Of a DNA stretch of 64,000 nucleotides, positions 17,191 to 25,326 are shown one piece after another. The translations under genes and the position numbers were made by a program. This stretch comes from Bradyrhizobium sp. U87765 SZCCT0048. Lineage in GTDB: Bacteria > Pseudomonadota > Alphaproteobacteria > Rhizobiales > Xanthobacteraceae. The notes below the pieces were generated by a model that did no database searches, was not told the origin of the DNA, and saw only the letters and a list, made by a program, of their open reading frames with translations. Location: positions 2,666,001 to 2,730,000 of the forward strand of contig NZ_JAFCMM010000001.1 in the NCBI RefSeq assembly GCF_018131225.1. Direction: 5' to 3'. The stretch's first letter is position 1. The number at the start of each line of letters is the position of its first letter.

Positions 17191-19479
17191 ATGACCAGCA
17201 ACCATCGCGCTGCCTTCCAGGGCCGGATCGGCACCACGATCGCCGATTCCCGCCCATGGTGGCCGGAGGAAGCGAAGCCCAAGCCGGGTGCCCCCAACAT
17301 TCTCGTGGTGCTGTTCGACGACGTCGGCTTTTCGGATTTCGGCTGCTACGGCTCGCCGATCCACACCCCGACCATCGACCGCCTTGCTGCCGAAGGACTG
17401 CGCTACAGCGGCTTTCACACCACGGCGATGTGCTCGACCACCCGCGCAGCCCTGCTGACTGGGCGCAACCATCATTCCGTCGGCGTCGGCTGCCTTGCCA
17501 ATTTCGACAGCGGCTATCCGGGCTATCGCGGCAAGATCGCCCGCGAAGCCGGCACGCTCGCCGAAATGCTGAAACCGCAGGGCTATCGCAGCTACATGGT
17601 CGGCAAGTGGCACGTGACGCCCCTGACCGAGAGCGGCGCCACCGGGCCCTTCGATGGCTGGCCGCTGGGGCGCGGCTTCGACCGCTTCTACGGCTTCCTC
17701 GACGCCGAGACCGACCAGTACGCCCCAGAGCTCGTCAGCGACAACGCCCAGATCGATCCGCCCGGCAACCATGCCAGCGGCTATCATCTGACCGCCGACC
17801 TCGTCGACCAGTCGATCCGCTTCATCGCCGACCATCTCGCCGATCGTCCCGACCTTCCCTGGCTGACCTGGCTCGCGTTCGGCGCCTGCCATGCGCCGCA
17901 TCAGGCGCCGGCGGACCTGATCAAGGGCTATGACGCCCTGTTCGCCCATGGCTGGGACGTCGAGCGCGAGCAGCGTCTGGCCCGGCAAAAAGCCCTTGGA
18001 CTGGTGCCGCAGGAAACGAAAATGCCGCCGCGCAACGACGGCGTGCAGCCCTGGGACAAGCACGCCGCCGACGACCAGAAAGTCTTCACCCGCCTGCAAT
18101 CGGCCTTCGCCGGCATGCTCGACCATGCCGACCAGCACCTGGCGCGGCTGATCGCGTTTCTCGACACCGCCGGCGTGCGCGACAACACCATCGTCCTCGT
18201 GCTGTCGGACAACGGCGCCAGCCAGGAGGGCGGCTCGCTCGGCATGGTCAATGCCATGGGCCCCTACAACTTCCGCCCCGAACCGATGCCGGAGAAGGTC
18301 GCACGCATCGACGACATCGGCGGGCCGGACACCCATTCCAACTTCCCGCATGGCTGGGCGATGGCGTCCAACACACCGCTGCGCCGCTACAAGCAGAACA
18401 CCCATGGCGGCGGCATCCGCGATCCGCTCGTGATCTCGTGGCCGGCTAAGATCGCCGCACGCGGCGAGTTGCGTCACCAGTTCGTCCATGCCTGCGACCT
18501 CGCGCCCACCCTGCTCGAGTTGATCGGCGCTGAGGCGCCGGCAGCCATCGGCGGTGTGCCCCAGATGCCGCTCGAAGGCGAAAGCTTCGCCCGCAGCCTG
18601 ACGGAGCCGGCCGCACCGCCCCGCAAGGGACCGCAGTATTTCGAAATGTTCGGCCACCGCGGGCTGTGGCAGGACGGCTGGAAGGCGGTCGCCTATCATC
18701 CACCAGGTACACCGTTCGACGACGACAAGTGGGAGCTGTTCCACCTCGACCGGGACTTCTCCGAGGTCGACGATCTCGCTGCCGCACAGCCCGAGCGACT
18801 GGCGGCGATGATCGCAGCCTGGTGGGCGGAGGCGGAGAAGCACAACGTGTTGCCGCTCGACGATCGCTTCGGCCTGCGCTTCGCGGAAAATGCCGCCCGC
18901 TTCCACGGCGCCCGTCATCACTTCACGTTCCATGCCGGCATGGGTCATGTGCCGACCGATGTCGCGCCCGACGTGCGCAGCCGCAGCTACACCATCGAAG
19001 CCGACGTCGAGATCGCCCCGCAAGGCTGCGAGGGCGTGCTGATCTCCCATGGCGACGCGACGTCAGGATACAGCCTCTACATCAAGGACGGCCGCCTGGT
19101 GCACGATCTCAATATCGGCGGCACCCACAATCTCGTCACTTCGGATCACACCATCGCGCCGGGCGCGCGACGCCTCGGGCTTCGCGTCGAACGCCTGACC
19201 CGCGAGCCGCTCGGCAAGACCGGCCTCGTCATGGGGCTGAGCCAGTACACGCTGTTGATCGACGGCGAACCCGCCGGATCGATGCAGACCCGCCTTGGCT
19301 TCTACAACCTGATCTCATGGTCCGGTCTCGATATCGGCCGCGACCGTGGCAGCCCGGTGTCGCACTACGACTCGCCTTTCGCATTCACCGGCACGCTGCT
19401 GCGCGTCGAGGTGACGATGCATTCCGACCAGGCTCTCGACGGCGACGGCGTCGGCGCCGCGCAGATGGCCCGCCAGTAA
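17191..19479 (+). CDS. Arylsulfatase-type sulfatase (formylglycine-dependent)
   Basis: A 762-residue type I sulfatase. The metal-binding 'LVVLFDDVGFSDFG' lies at 38-51. The modification signature is at 81-90, 'CSTTRAALLTG', with Cys81 as the residue converted to formylglycine. The usual proline of the CxPxR core is replaced by Thr here. 'GYRSYMVGKWH' and 'VLVLSDNGAS' supply further catalytic and metal residues. The C-terminal 250 residues are the extra domain of large arylsulfatases. There is no signal peptide, so the enzyme is probably cytoplasmic. It hydrolyses sulfate esters to alcohol or phenol plus sulfate. The ATG has GGGAG upstream. The alkylsulfatase follows after 33 nt. Confidence 0.9.
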   Translation: MTSNHRAAFQGRIGTTIADSRPWWPEEAKPKPGAPNILVVLFDDVGFSDFGCYGSPIHTPTIDRLAAEGLRYSGFHTTAMCSTTRAALLTGRNHHSVGVGCLANFDSGYPGYRGKIAREAGTLAEMLKPQGYRSYMVGKWHVTPLTESGATGPFDGWPLGRGFDRFYGFLDAETDQYAPELVSDNAQIDPPGNHASGYHLTADLVDQSIRFIADHLADRPDLPWLTWLAFGACHAPHQAPADLIKGYDALFAHGWDVEREQRLARQKALGLVPQETKMPPRNDGVQPWDKHAADDQKVFTRLQSAFAGMLDHADQHLARLIAFLDTAGVRDNTIVLVLSDNGASQEGGSLGMVNAMGPYNFRPEPMPEKVARIDDIGGPDTHSNFPHGWAMASNTPLRRYKQNTHGGGIRDPLVISWPAKIAARGELRHQFVHACDLAPTLLELIGAEAPAAIGGVPQMPLEGESFARSLTEPAAPPRKGPQYFEMFGHRGLWQDGWKAVAYHPPGTPFDDDKWELFHLDRDFSEVDDLAAAQPERLAAMIAAWWAEAEKHNVLPLDDRFGLRFAENAARFHGARHHFTFHAGMGHVPTDVAPDVRSRSYTIEADVEIAPQGCEGVLISHGDATSGYSLYIKDGRLVHDLNIGGTHNLVTSDHTIAPGARRLGLRVERLTREPLGKTGLVMGLSQYTLLIDGEPAGSMQTRLGFYNLISWSGLDIGRDRGSPVSHYDSPFAFTGTLLRVEVTMHSDQALDGDGVGAAQMARQ

Positions 19480-19512
19480 TCTCCCCGCTCCCACCTCACG
19501 GAGAACGCCCCA

Positions 19513-21417
19513 ATGTCCCGCAAGAGTGCCGAACCGACGGTGAAGACCCGCAACGCCGCTGTCCTCACCGAACTGCCGTTCTCCGATCGTCAGGACTATG
19601 CCGACGCCGAGCGCGGCTTTATCGGCAGCCTGCCGGACGCCACCATCACCAATGAGGCGGGACGGCCGGTCTGGAGCATGACCGAGTATGCATTTCTCAA
19701 GGACGACGCCGCGCCGGATAGCGTGAATCCCAGTCTCTGGCGCCAGTCACAGCTCAATTGCCGCCACGGCCTGTTCGAGGTCGTGCCCGGAATCTACCAG
19801 ATCCGTGGCTTCGATATTTCGAACATGACCCTGATCGAGGGCGACACCGGCGTCATCGTCATCGACCCCCTGGTGTCGGTCGAACCCGCTCGTGCGGGCC
19901 TTGCGCTCTACCGGCAGCATCGCGGCAACCGGCCGGTCGTGGCCGTGCTCTACACCCACTCCCACACCGACCATTGGGGCGGTGTGAAGGGCGTGGTGAG
20001 CGAGGAGGATGTCGCCAGCGGCCGTGTTCCGGTCATCGCTCCGGAGGGCTTCGTCGAGGCGATCGCCCAGGAGAACGTGCTCGCCGGCAACGCTATGGTG
20101 CGGCGCGCGCAGTACCAGTTCGGTCCGCTGCTGCCCAAGGGACCGCTGGGCCAGGTCGACGCCGGCCTCGGCAAGGTGCTGTCGAACGGCACGGTCACCT
20201 TGATCGCACCCACCGATCTGATCCGCCGGGATCACGAGCGTCGCACCGTCGATGGCGTGGAGATTATTTTCCTGATGGCGCCCGACAGCGAGGCGCCGGC
20301 CGAGATGCACATGTTCTATCCCGGGTTCAAGTGCCTGAACATGGCGGAGAACGCGGTTCACAATTTCCACAACCTGCTGCCATTCCGCGGCGCCGAGGTG
20401 CGCGATTCCCGCGCCTGGGCCCGCTACATCGACATTGCCCTCGCCACCTTCGGCGAACAGGCCGAGGTGCTGATCGGCCAGCATCACTGGCCGGTGTGGG
20501 GCAGCGAGCGGCTGCGCACCTATCTCGCCAAGCAGCGCGACCTCTACAAGTATGTCCACGACCAGACGCTGCGCCTGATCAATCTCGGCCACACGCCGAA
20601 CGAGATCGCCGAACTGCTGGCGCTGCCTGACAGCCTTGCCAACGAATGGCATGCGCGCGGCTACTACGGCACGGTGCGCCACAACGCCAAGGCGATCTAT
20701 CAGAAGTATCTCGGCTGGTACGACGGCAACCCGGCCCACCTCGATCCGCTGCCACCGACCGCCGCCGCAAGCAAATATGTCGACTACATGGGCGGCTTCG
20801 ACGCTGCCCTGGACAGGGCGCGCGCCGACTTCGCCAAGGGCGAATATCGCTGGGTGGCCGAGATCGCCAACCATCTGGTGTTCGCTGACCCCGGCCACCA
20901 GGGCGCACGCAATCTCGCCGCGGATGCCTATGAACAGCTCGGCTATCTCGCCGAGGCCGCGACCTGGCGTAATTCCTACCTGTTCGCCGCGCACGAGCTG
21001 CGCAACGGCCTGCCCAAGCTCGCCGGACGCAGCGGGGTGCCCGCGGACGCGCTTGCCGCGCTGCCGCTCGACACCTTCTTCGATCTGCTGGCGGTGCGCC
21101 TCAACGGGCCGAAAGCCCACGGCAAGCGCATGGTGCTGAACTGGATCTTCACCGATGTCGGCGAGATCATCGCGCTCAATCTCGAGAACGCAGCACTCAC
21201 CCACCGCCATGGTGCGCGCGCGCCGAACGCCGACGCGACGCTGACGCTGACCCGCAAGACGCTGAACGCGATCATGCTGCAGCAGACCACGTTTCCCGAG
21301 GCCGTCACGACCGGCAAGGTCACGATCGACGGCAACCCCGCACGGCTTCTCGAACTGCTGGGACTGTTCGATACCTTCAGTCCTGCGTTCGCCATCGTGG
21401 AGCCGAAGACGGTATGA
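19513..21417 (+). CDS. MBL-fold alkylsulfatase (SdsA1/BDS1-like)
   Basis: A 634-residue enzyme. The metallo-beta-lactamase domain has 'YTHSHTDHWGGVKG' (HxHxDH at 149-154) and a later 'GQHHWPVWG'. A helical dimerisation domain follows. The C-terminal 120 residues are an SCP2-like domain ('LVNWIFTDVGE'-type region and 'LTLTRKTLNAIML'). The family cleaves primary or secondary alkyl sulfates such as SDS into alcohol and sulfate, using two zinc ions. SdsA1 of Pseudomonas is exported, but no signal peptide is evident here. It forms a two-gene unit with the arylsulfatase. The alcohol product could feed the divergent GMC and aldehyde dehydrogenases. Confidence 0.9.
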   Translation: MSRKSAEPTVKTRNAAVLTELPFSDRQDYADAERGFIGSLPDATITNEAGRPVWSMTEYAFLKDDAAPDSVNPSLWRQSQLNCRHGLFEVVPGIYQIRGFDISNMTLIEGDTGVIVIDPLVSVEPARAGLALYRQHRGNRPVVAVLYTHSHTDHWGGVKGVVSEEDVASGRVPVIAPEGFVEAIAQENVLAGNAMVRRAQYQFGPLLPKGPLGQVDAGLGKVLSNGTVTLIAPTDLIRRDHERRTVDGVEIIFLMAPDSEAPAEMHMFYPGFKCLNMAENAVHNFHNLLPFRGAEVRDSRAWARYIDIALATFGEQAEVLIGQHHWPVWGSERLRTYLAKQRDLYKYVHDQTLRLINLGHTPNEIAELLALPDSLANEWHARGYYGTVRHNAKAIYQKYLGWYDGNPAHLDPLPPTAAASKYVDYMGGFDAALDRARADFAKGEYRWVAEIANHLVFADPGHQGARNLAADAYEQLGYLAEAATWRNSYLFAAHELRNGLPKLAGRSGVPADALAALPLDTFFDLLAVRLNGPKAHGKRMVLNWIFTDVGEIIALNLENAALTHRHGARAPNADATLTLTRKTLNAIMLQQTTFPEAVTTGKVTIDGNPARLLELLGLFDTFSPAFAIVEPKTV

Positions 21418-21474
21418 TCCAGCCGTCCGGAACCGGCAATTCCTCAACCAGATCAACGCTCCCGCTCATCCTGG

Positions 21475-21528
21475 TGAGCGTTCGCTCAACCCGTCGTTTA
21501 GCGAACGTGAACGTTCCACCGGTGGAAC
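21475..21528. promoter_or_regulatory. Cluster of inverted repeats upstream of XRE regulator
   Basis: The 270-nt gap between the alkylsulfatase and the XRE gene contains nested inverted repeats. TGAGCG-TT-CGCTCA is at 21475-21488. CGTTCGCT (21479-21486) is the inverse of AGCGAACG (21500-21507). GTTCCACCGGTGGAAC at 21513-21528 is a perfect 16-bp palindrome. An AT-rich stretch (TATAAATTTTT) follows directly. Candidate operators for the XRE protein or another regulator; there is no T-run that would make the 16-mer a terminator. Confidence 0.5.
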
Positions 21529-21687
21529 ACTATAAATTTTTCGCGAACACTTCAGAGGTCTGGACAAAATTCTGGCTTTCAACATGATCGTTACCGAGCT
21601 GCCGCTCGCGTTCGCAAATGATCACAGGCTGCTCATCGAGGTGCCCACACAATCAACCGAAACACACAAGAGGCTTCGCTGGTCCTG

Positions 21688-22095
21688 ATGACACGCAAAA
21701 CCGGAGCGTACGACGTCGAGATTGGCCAACGGATTCGCGCACAGCGGCTGTCACGCGGCATGTCGCAGGAAGACCTGGCCGAGCGCCTCGGAATCACCTT
21801 CCAACAGGTCCAGAAATACGAGAAGGGTGGAAATCGCGTCACGGCGGCAAGGCTGCGCGAGATCGCAAATGCCCTCAAGCTGCCGATCGTTTCCTTCTAT
21901 GGACACGACAGCTACGCGGCAGACAACGGAGCGCGCAAGAACGGCGAGACATCGGATCTCCACGTTCAGGAATTCATCACCAGCACGCGCGCGATCAATC
22001 TGCTCAAGCACTTCTCGCGGATCAAGGACCCGAGCGTTCAGAACATGGTGGTGTTCCTGTGCGAGCAGCTCGCTGAAAGACATTCGGACGACTGA
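21688..22095 (+). CDS. XRE-family helix-turn-helix regulator
   Basis: A 135-residue protein. Residues 10-66 are a Cro/C1-type HTH: 'IGQRIRAQRLSRGMSQEDLAERLGI' followed by 'FQQVQKYEKGGNRV', the form common in alphaproteobacterial SinR-like regulators. The remaining half is acidic and helical with no known domain. It is a DNA-binding repressor of unknown target, possibly its own promoter given the palindromes upstream. The stop codon lies in the first unit of a short tandem repeat. It converges on the EamA transporter gene. Confidence 0.85.
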   Translation: MTRKTGAYDVEIGQRIRAQRLSRGMSQEDLAERLGITFQQVQKYEKGGNRVTAARLREIANALKLPIVSFYGHDSYAADNGARKNGETSDLHVQEFITSTRAINLLKHFSRIKDPSVQNMVVFLCEQLAERHSDD

Positions 22096-22130
22096 TCGCC
22101 GAACGACTGACAGCCGGACGACCGACAGCG
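22086..22130. repeat. 15-bp tandem repeat, 3 units, spanning the XRE stop codon
   Basis: Three imperfect 15-bp units: GGACGACTGATCGCC, GAACGACTGACAGCC and GGACGACCGACAGCG. The TGA stop of the XRE gene is inside unit 1. Because the unit is a multiple of three, the next copies stay in frame after the stop. Confidence 0.75.
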
Positions 22131-22161
22131 CTGCCCGCCCGCTTGCACAGCCAGGCTCGAC

Positions 22162-23013
22162 TTACTGGATCTTGACGATGATCGCGCCGAGCACCGCAAG
22201 GCCGATCGCAAGCCACTGGCGCGAGCGGATTCGCTCGCGCAGGATGACGAACGCCATCACACCGCCGAACAGGATGCTGGTCTCGCGCACCGGCGCTACA
22301 AGGCCGACCGGCCCGCGGGTATAAGCCCACAGGGCGAGAAAATACGATCCCATCAGCATCGCCGCGCCAATGGCGCACGCCCGCCAGTTGCGCGCCAGGA
22401 TCGCGACCGGCGCCCGTCCCTCGATCAATGCGACGCCAAGCAGCCCGCTGGTCGACAGCAGCGAACTCGCCGCACCGTATTGGATCAGCGCCTCGACATG
22501 GCCACCGGCGGTGCGGGCTCCCTTGATGTCGCAGACATAGGCGACGGACACGACGAGGCCGGCAAGGCCGGCCAGCATGAAGCCGGAGAGATGACCGGCA
22601 CTCTGGCCGCGGGCCGGCCAGCCGAACAGGATCAGGCTGATCACCACCAGCGCCATGCCGGACAGGCGCAACGTCGTCGCGCTCTCCGCGAAGAACACCA
22701 GCCCGAGAATGAACAGCACCGGCGGAATGATCGCGCGCACCACCGAGAAGGTCATATTGAGGGGCGCACGATCGTAGGCCGCCATGAGGGCCCGTGAATA
22801 GGCCACGTTGCAGGCTGCCGCGGCCACCAGCCATGGCCAGGCGTCAGCCGCCGGCAATCCAATGAACGGCACGACAGCCAGGAACACCATGGCGGTGACC
22901 AGCAGCGTGCCGAACACCGCATCGCTCGGCACCTGCTGCCGCTTGGCCAGCACGTTCCAGCCCGCATTCAGCGCCGCGCTGACCAGCGCCGCCCAAAAGA
23001 CCGCCCATGACAC
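22162..23013 (-). CDS. EamA/DMT-family transporter
   Basis: A 283-residue protein with ten predicted membrane helices arranged as two EamA repeats. 'ALNAGWNVLAKR' opens the first half. 'AFVILRERIRSRQWLAIGLAVLGAIIV' ends the second, with the conserved Glu-Arg of the family. Members export or import amino acids, purines or other small metabolites, and the substrate cannot be told from sequence. It is co-directional with, and 60 nt downstream of, a small hypothetical gene. Confidence 0.85.
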   Translation of the reverse strand: MSWAVFWAALVSAALNAGWNVLAKRQQVPSDAVFGTLLVTAMVFLAVVPFIGLPAADAWPWLVAAAACNVAYSRALMAAYDRAPLNMTFSVVRAIIPPVLFILGLVFFAESATTLRLSGMALVVISLILFGWPARGQSAGHLSGFMLAGLAGLVVSVAYVCDIKGARTAGGHVEALIQYGAASSLLSTSGLLGVALIEGRAPVAILARNWRACAIGAAMLMGSYFLALWAYTRGPVGLVAPVRETSILFGGVMAFVILRERIRSRQWLAIGLAVLGAIIVKIQ

Positions 23014-23073
23014 GATGTGGCCCCCGCACTTAAAGGCGCATTAGATCGTCATCCTCGGGCGATTCTCAATGGA

Positions 23074-23400
23074 TTATTTTCCTAGAGACGACCGCGACCG
23101 CCGCGCATGCAGGCGCCGGCTCAATCGCAGCTTCGGCTGCTCCTTGCGTCGTCGGCCGCTGGAGACGACAGGCATGCCGAGCGGCAGCGGCGGGGACGGT
23201 CGTGATGCCTTGTCCTCCAGTCCCTTGCAGAAGGCCTCGAACTCACGCTCGTCGATGCCATAGTGACGGGTCAGAAGCTCGATCCGCGCCATATCGAGCA
23301 GCCGCGCCACCAGGTCGTGGGACTGGCTGCGTGCGATCTCGATGTTGCGGGTAAGATCGTCGATCATGCGCGCGACGATCGCGGTGCTGGTATCATCCAT
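23074..23400 (-). CDS. Hypothetical protein, small and basic at the C-terminus
   Basis: A 108-residue protein from the ATG at 23400; 23418 is an alternative. The N-terminal 60 residues look helical and acidic ('IVARMIDDLTRNIEIARSQS', 'LLTRHYGIDEREFEAFC'). The last 35 are Arg-rich and probably disordered. No family recognised. It overlaps the end of the cysteine hydrolase gene by 8 nt, so it is likely the third gene of that operon. Confidence 0.55.
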   Translation of the reverse strand: MDDTSTAIVARMIDDLTRNIEIARSQSHDLVARLLDMARIELLTRHYGIDEREFEAFCKGLEDKASRPSPPLPLGMPVVSSGRRRKEQPKLRLSRRLHARRSRSSLGK

Positions 23401-24010
23401 TGGTAGGCGCCAATCCATTTCGGTGTTCGCTCGTTCTCAGGGAAGATGTCGAGCCGATCCAATCGCCGGTGCTGTTGACGACGCCATACAGCCCGATGAC
23501 GCTGGTCAGCATCGCGTGCACGTCCTGCTCGGCCTTGTCGCCGATGGCATGGCTGGCGGAGGCATCGGCGAGGTAAACAAATTCGATGCCACGGTGAAAG
23601 GCATCGATCGCCGACGACAGGCAGGCCCCCTCGCCCGAAAATCCGGCAAAGACGATCGGACCTCCGGCATTCGCCATCACATCGGCGAAGTGCGGGCTCG
23701 CAAAGCATGACGGCCGATCGCGCTCGAACACCATGTCCGAGCCGTGCGGCGAGAAGGCGTCGATCCACCGATAGTAGGGTGTCGCCGCATTGAAGAACGT
23801 CGAGCGCCCGGACCAGCGAACGAATGCGACCGGGAAACCCATGCGCCGGGCGTGGTCGAGCGCGCTGCGGCAATTGCGCAGCGCGCCTTCGTTGTCCTTG
23901 ATCGCCAGCATGCGAGAGTCGCTCACATACTCCTGCTGCATATCCATCAGCACCAGTGTCGGAGCTGCTCGTGGGGCAAAGAAACTCCGGATATCAACAA
24001 TCGAACTCAT
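23393..24010 (-). CDS. Isochorismatase-like cysteine hydrolase
   Basis: A 205-residue member of the isochorismatase/nicotinamidase fold. The N-terminal 'LVLMDMQQEYV' gives the catalytic Asp23, and 'FSGEGACLSSAIDAFHRG' gives the nucleophile Cys130. The usual triad lysine is not obvious: the matching segment reads 'FERDRPSCF', with Arg97 or Arg99 in its place. Members hydrolyse amides such as nicotinamide, N-carbamoyl compounds or ureido acids. The start overlaps the stop of the upstream acetyltransferase gene by 4 nt (ATGA), so the two are coupled and may act in one pathway. Confidence 0.8.
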   Translation of the reverse strand: MSSIVDIRSFFAPRAAPTLVLMDMQQEYVSDSRMLAIKDNEGALRNCRSALDHARRMGFPVAFVRWSGRSTFFNAATPYYRWIDAFSPHGSDMVFERDRPSCFASPHFADVMANAGGPIVFAGFSGEGACLSSAIDAFHRGIEFVYLADASASHAIGDKAEQDVHAMLTSVIGLYGVVNSTGDWIGSTSSLRTSEHRNGLAPTNG

Positions 24011-25269
24011 GGGGCATGGGTGTCCACGGAGGGCCGGCTGATGCCGCGCGCGCGCGACTGTTCCAGGATTCCGGGTTCATGCCACTTGCCTTCTGCGCGC
24101 AGCACACGGAATGGGTCGTCACCGATCGCCACGGCCTCCGGATGGCGCTCGATGTCGACGGTCATCTCGACATAGTCGAAGTCGGAGAAGACGAACTCGG
24201 ACGCGCCTTCCAGCGGCTTGAAGCCGAACCGGCTCCAGAAATTGGTGAGACGCTTCTGGGCGTGGCCGTACAGCCGCCGATAGCCCTTCATCCTGCACAG
24301 CTCGATCCCGCCCTTGACCAGCTTGAACGCAAGGCGCGTCGAGCGAAACTCGTGACGCACCGCAAGCCGCTCGATCTTGGCGAAATCGGCGAAGTGGCGA
24401 ATGCGCAGACAGCCCGCCGGCTCGTCGCCGACATAGCCGATGAGATGGGTGGCGGCGAAATCGTTGCCGTCGAACTCCTCGAGATAGGGGCAGTGCTGCT
24501 CGGCCATGTAGACGGCGCTGCGGATCGCGATGACCCGCATCAAGTCCTCGATCGAACGCGCGACCGTCACCGACAACACCCGCGGCTTCGGCTTCGCCGG
24601 CAGATTGTCGTAGGCCGGCAGTTCGTCCTGCGATACCGGAGCGCGGCGGAAGACATGCAGGTGCGCCGCCGTGACGCCGCCGACGCGCGGGCCGCGGCGG
24701 AAGCCCATGCTTTCGACAAAACGAATGGCCGGCAGGTTGATCGAGCGGGTGTAGAGATCGGCCTCGCAGTACAGTGGCGTCCACACCTTCTGGAAGGCCA
24801 GCGGCACACCAGCGGCAAGCGCCCCCTTGGCATGGCACGCCCACACATAAATGCCGGCCGGCTTCTCGTTCTGGCTCGTCACCAGCCGCAGGTCCGGATC
24901 CGCGGCATTGAAAGTTCCGGCGATCAGCTTCCTCACCCCCTCGGCCGTCAGCGGCAGAAAGGCGATGAGGCCTTCGCCTTTGGGATTGGCGGCATCGAAG
25001 TGATCACGGCGGGCAATGGCCCAAAGGCAGTCGGGATTGTGCGAGACGACCCGCTTGACGACGTCCGGCCCCGTGAGACCTGGAATATCGGCGGCCGCAC
25101 GGGCCACCAGGGCATCGATTTCCTCGCCCCCCGGCGTAAACACCACCATGCGACGCGCCAGCCGCAGGGTTTCGAGGTCCTGAAGGGGGTACTGAACGGG
25201 CCGGGGCTCCATCGCAATCAGCCGGGCAGCCTCTGTCGCTCGCAGGTCGTGAGCAGTCATCTTCGCCAT
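24007..25269 (-). CDS. Double GNAT-family N-acetyltransferase
   Basis: A 420-residue protein. The first half has a degenerate acetyltransferase fold with 'GIYVWACHAKGALAAGVPLAF' and 'INLPAIRFVESMGFRRGPR'. The second half is a clearer GNAT domain ('HLIGYVGDEPAGCLRIRHF', 'IERLAVRHEFRSTRLAFKLV', 'YGHAQKRLTNFWSRFGF'). These motifs bind acetyl-CoA and close the fold. The substrate is unknown. Coupling to a cysteine hydrolase suggests acylation and amide cleavage of a shared small molecule. The start is ATG 25269 or 25260, both near GGGGA. It is divergent from the LysR gene. Confidence 0.75.
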   Translation of the reverse strand: MAKMTAHDLRATEAARLIAMEPRPVQYPLQDLETLRLARRMVVFTPGGEEIDALVARAAADIPGLTGPDVVKRVVSHNPDCLWAIARRDHFDAANPKGEGLIAFLPLTAEGVRKLIAGTFNAADPDLRLVTSQNEKPAGIYVWACHAKGALAAGVPLAFQKVWTPLYCEADLYTRSINLPAIRFVESMGFRRGPRVGGVTAAHLHVFRRAPVSQDELPAYDNLPAKPKPRVLSVTVARSIEDLMRVIAIRSAVYMAEQHCPYLEEFDGNDFAATHLIGYVGDEPAGCLRIRHFADFAKIERLAVRHEFRSTRLAFKLVKGGIELCRMKGYRRLYGHAQKRLTNFWSRFGFKPLEGASEFVFSDFDYVEMTVDIERHPEAVAIGDDPFRVLRAEGKWHEPGILEQSRARGISRPSVDTHAP

Positions 25270-25326
25270 CCCCAGTTGTCGGCATCGCAATTGTTTGCGA
25301 AGATATTTCCCGAGATGGGGGAGTGT

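Noticed and set aside
17068..19050. Leftward extension of the TetR frame to nearly 900 codons
   Set aside because: The extra part is antisense to the arylsulfatase and has no domain. The TetR HTH starts right after the ATG at 17067.
19747..21456. Leftward open frame of 569 codons
   Set aside because: Antisense to the alkylsulfatase with its HxHxDH site; the composition is typical of a shadow frame.
23956..25326. Rightward extension of the LysR frame upstream of 25327
   Set aside because: It is antisense to the double-GNAT gene. The start at 25327 has a strong ribosome-binding site and directly precedes the LysR HTH.
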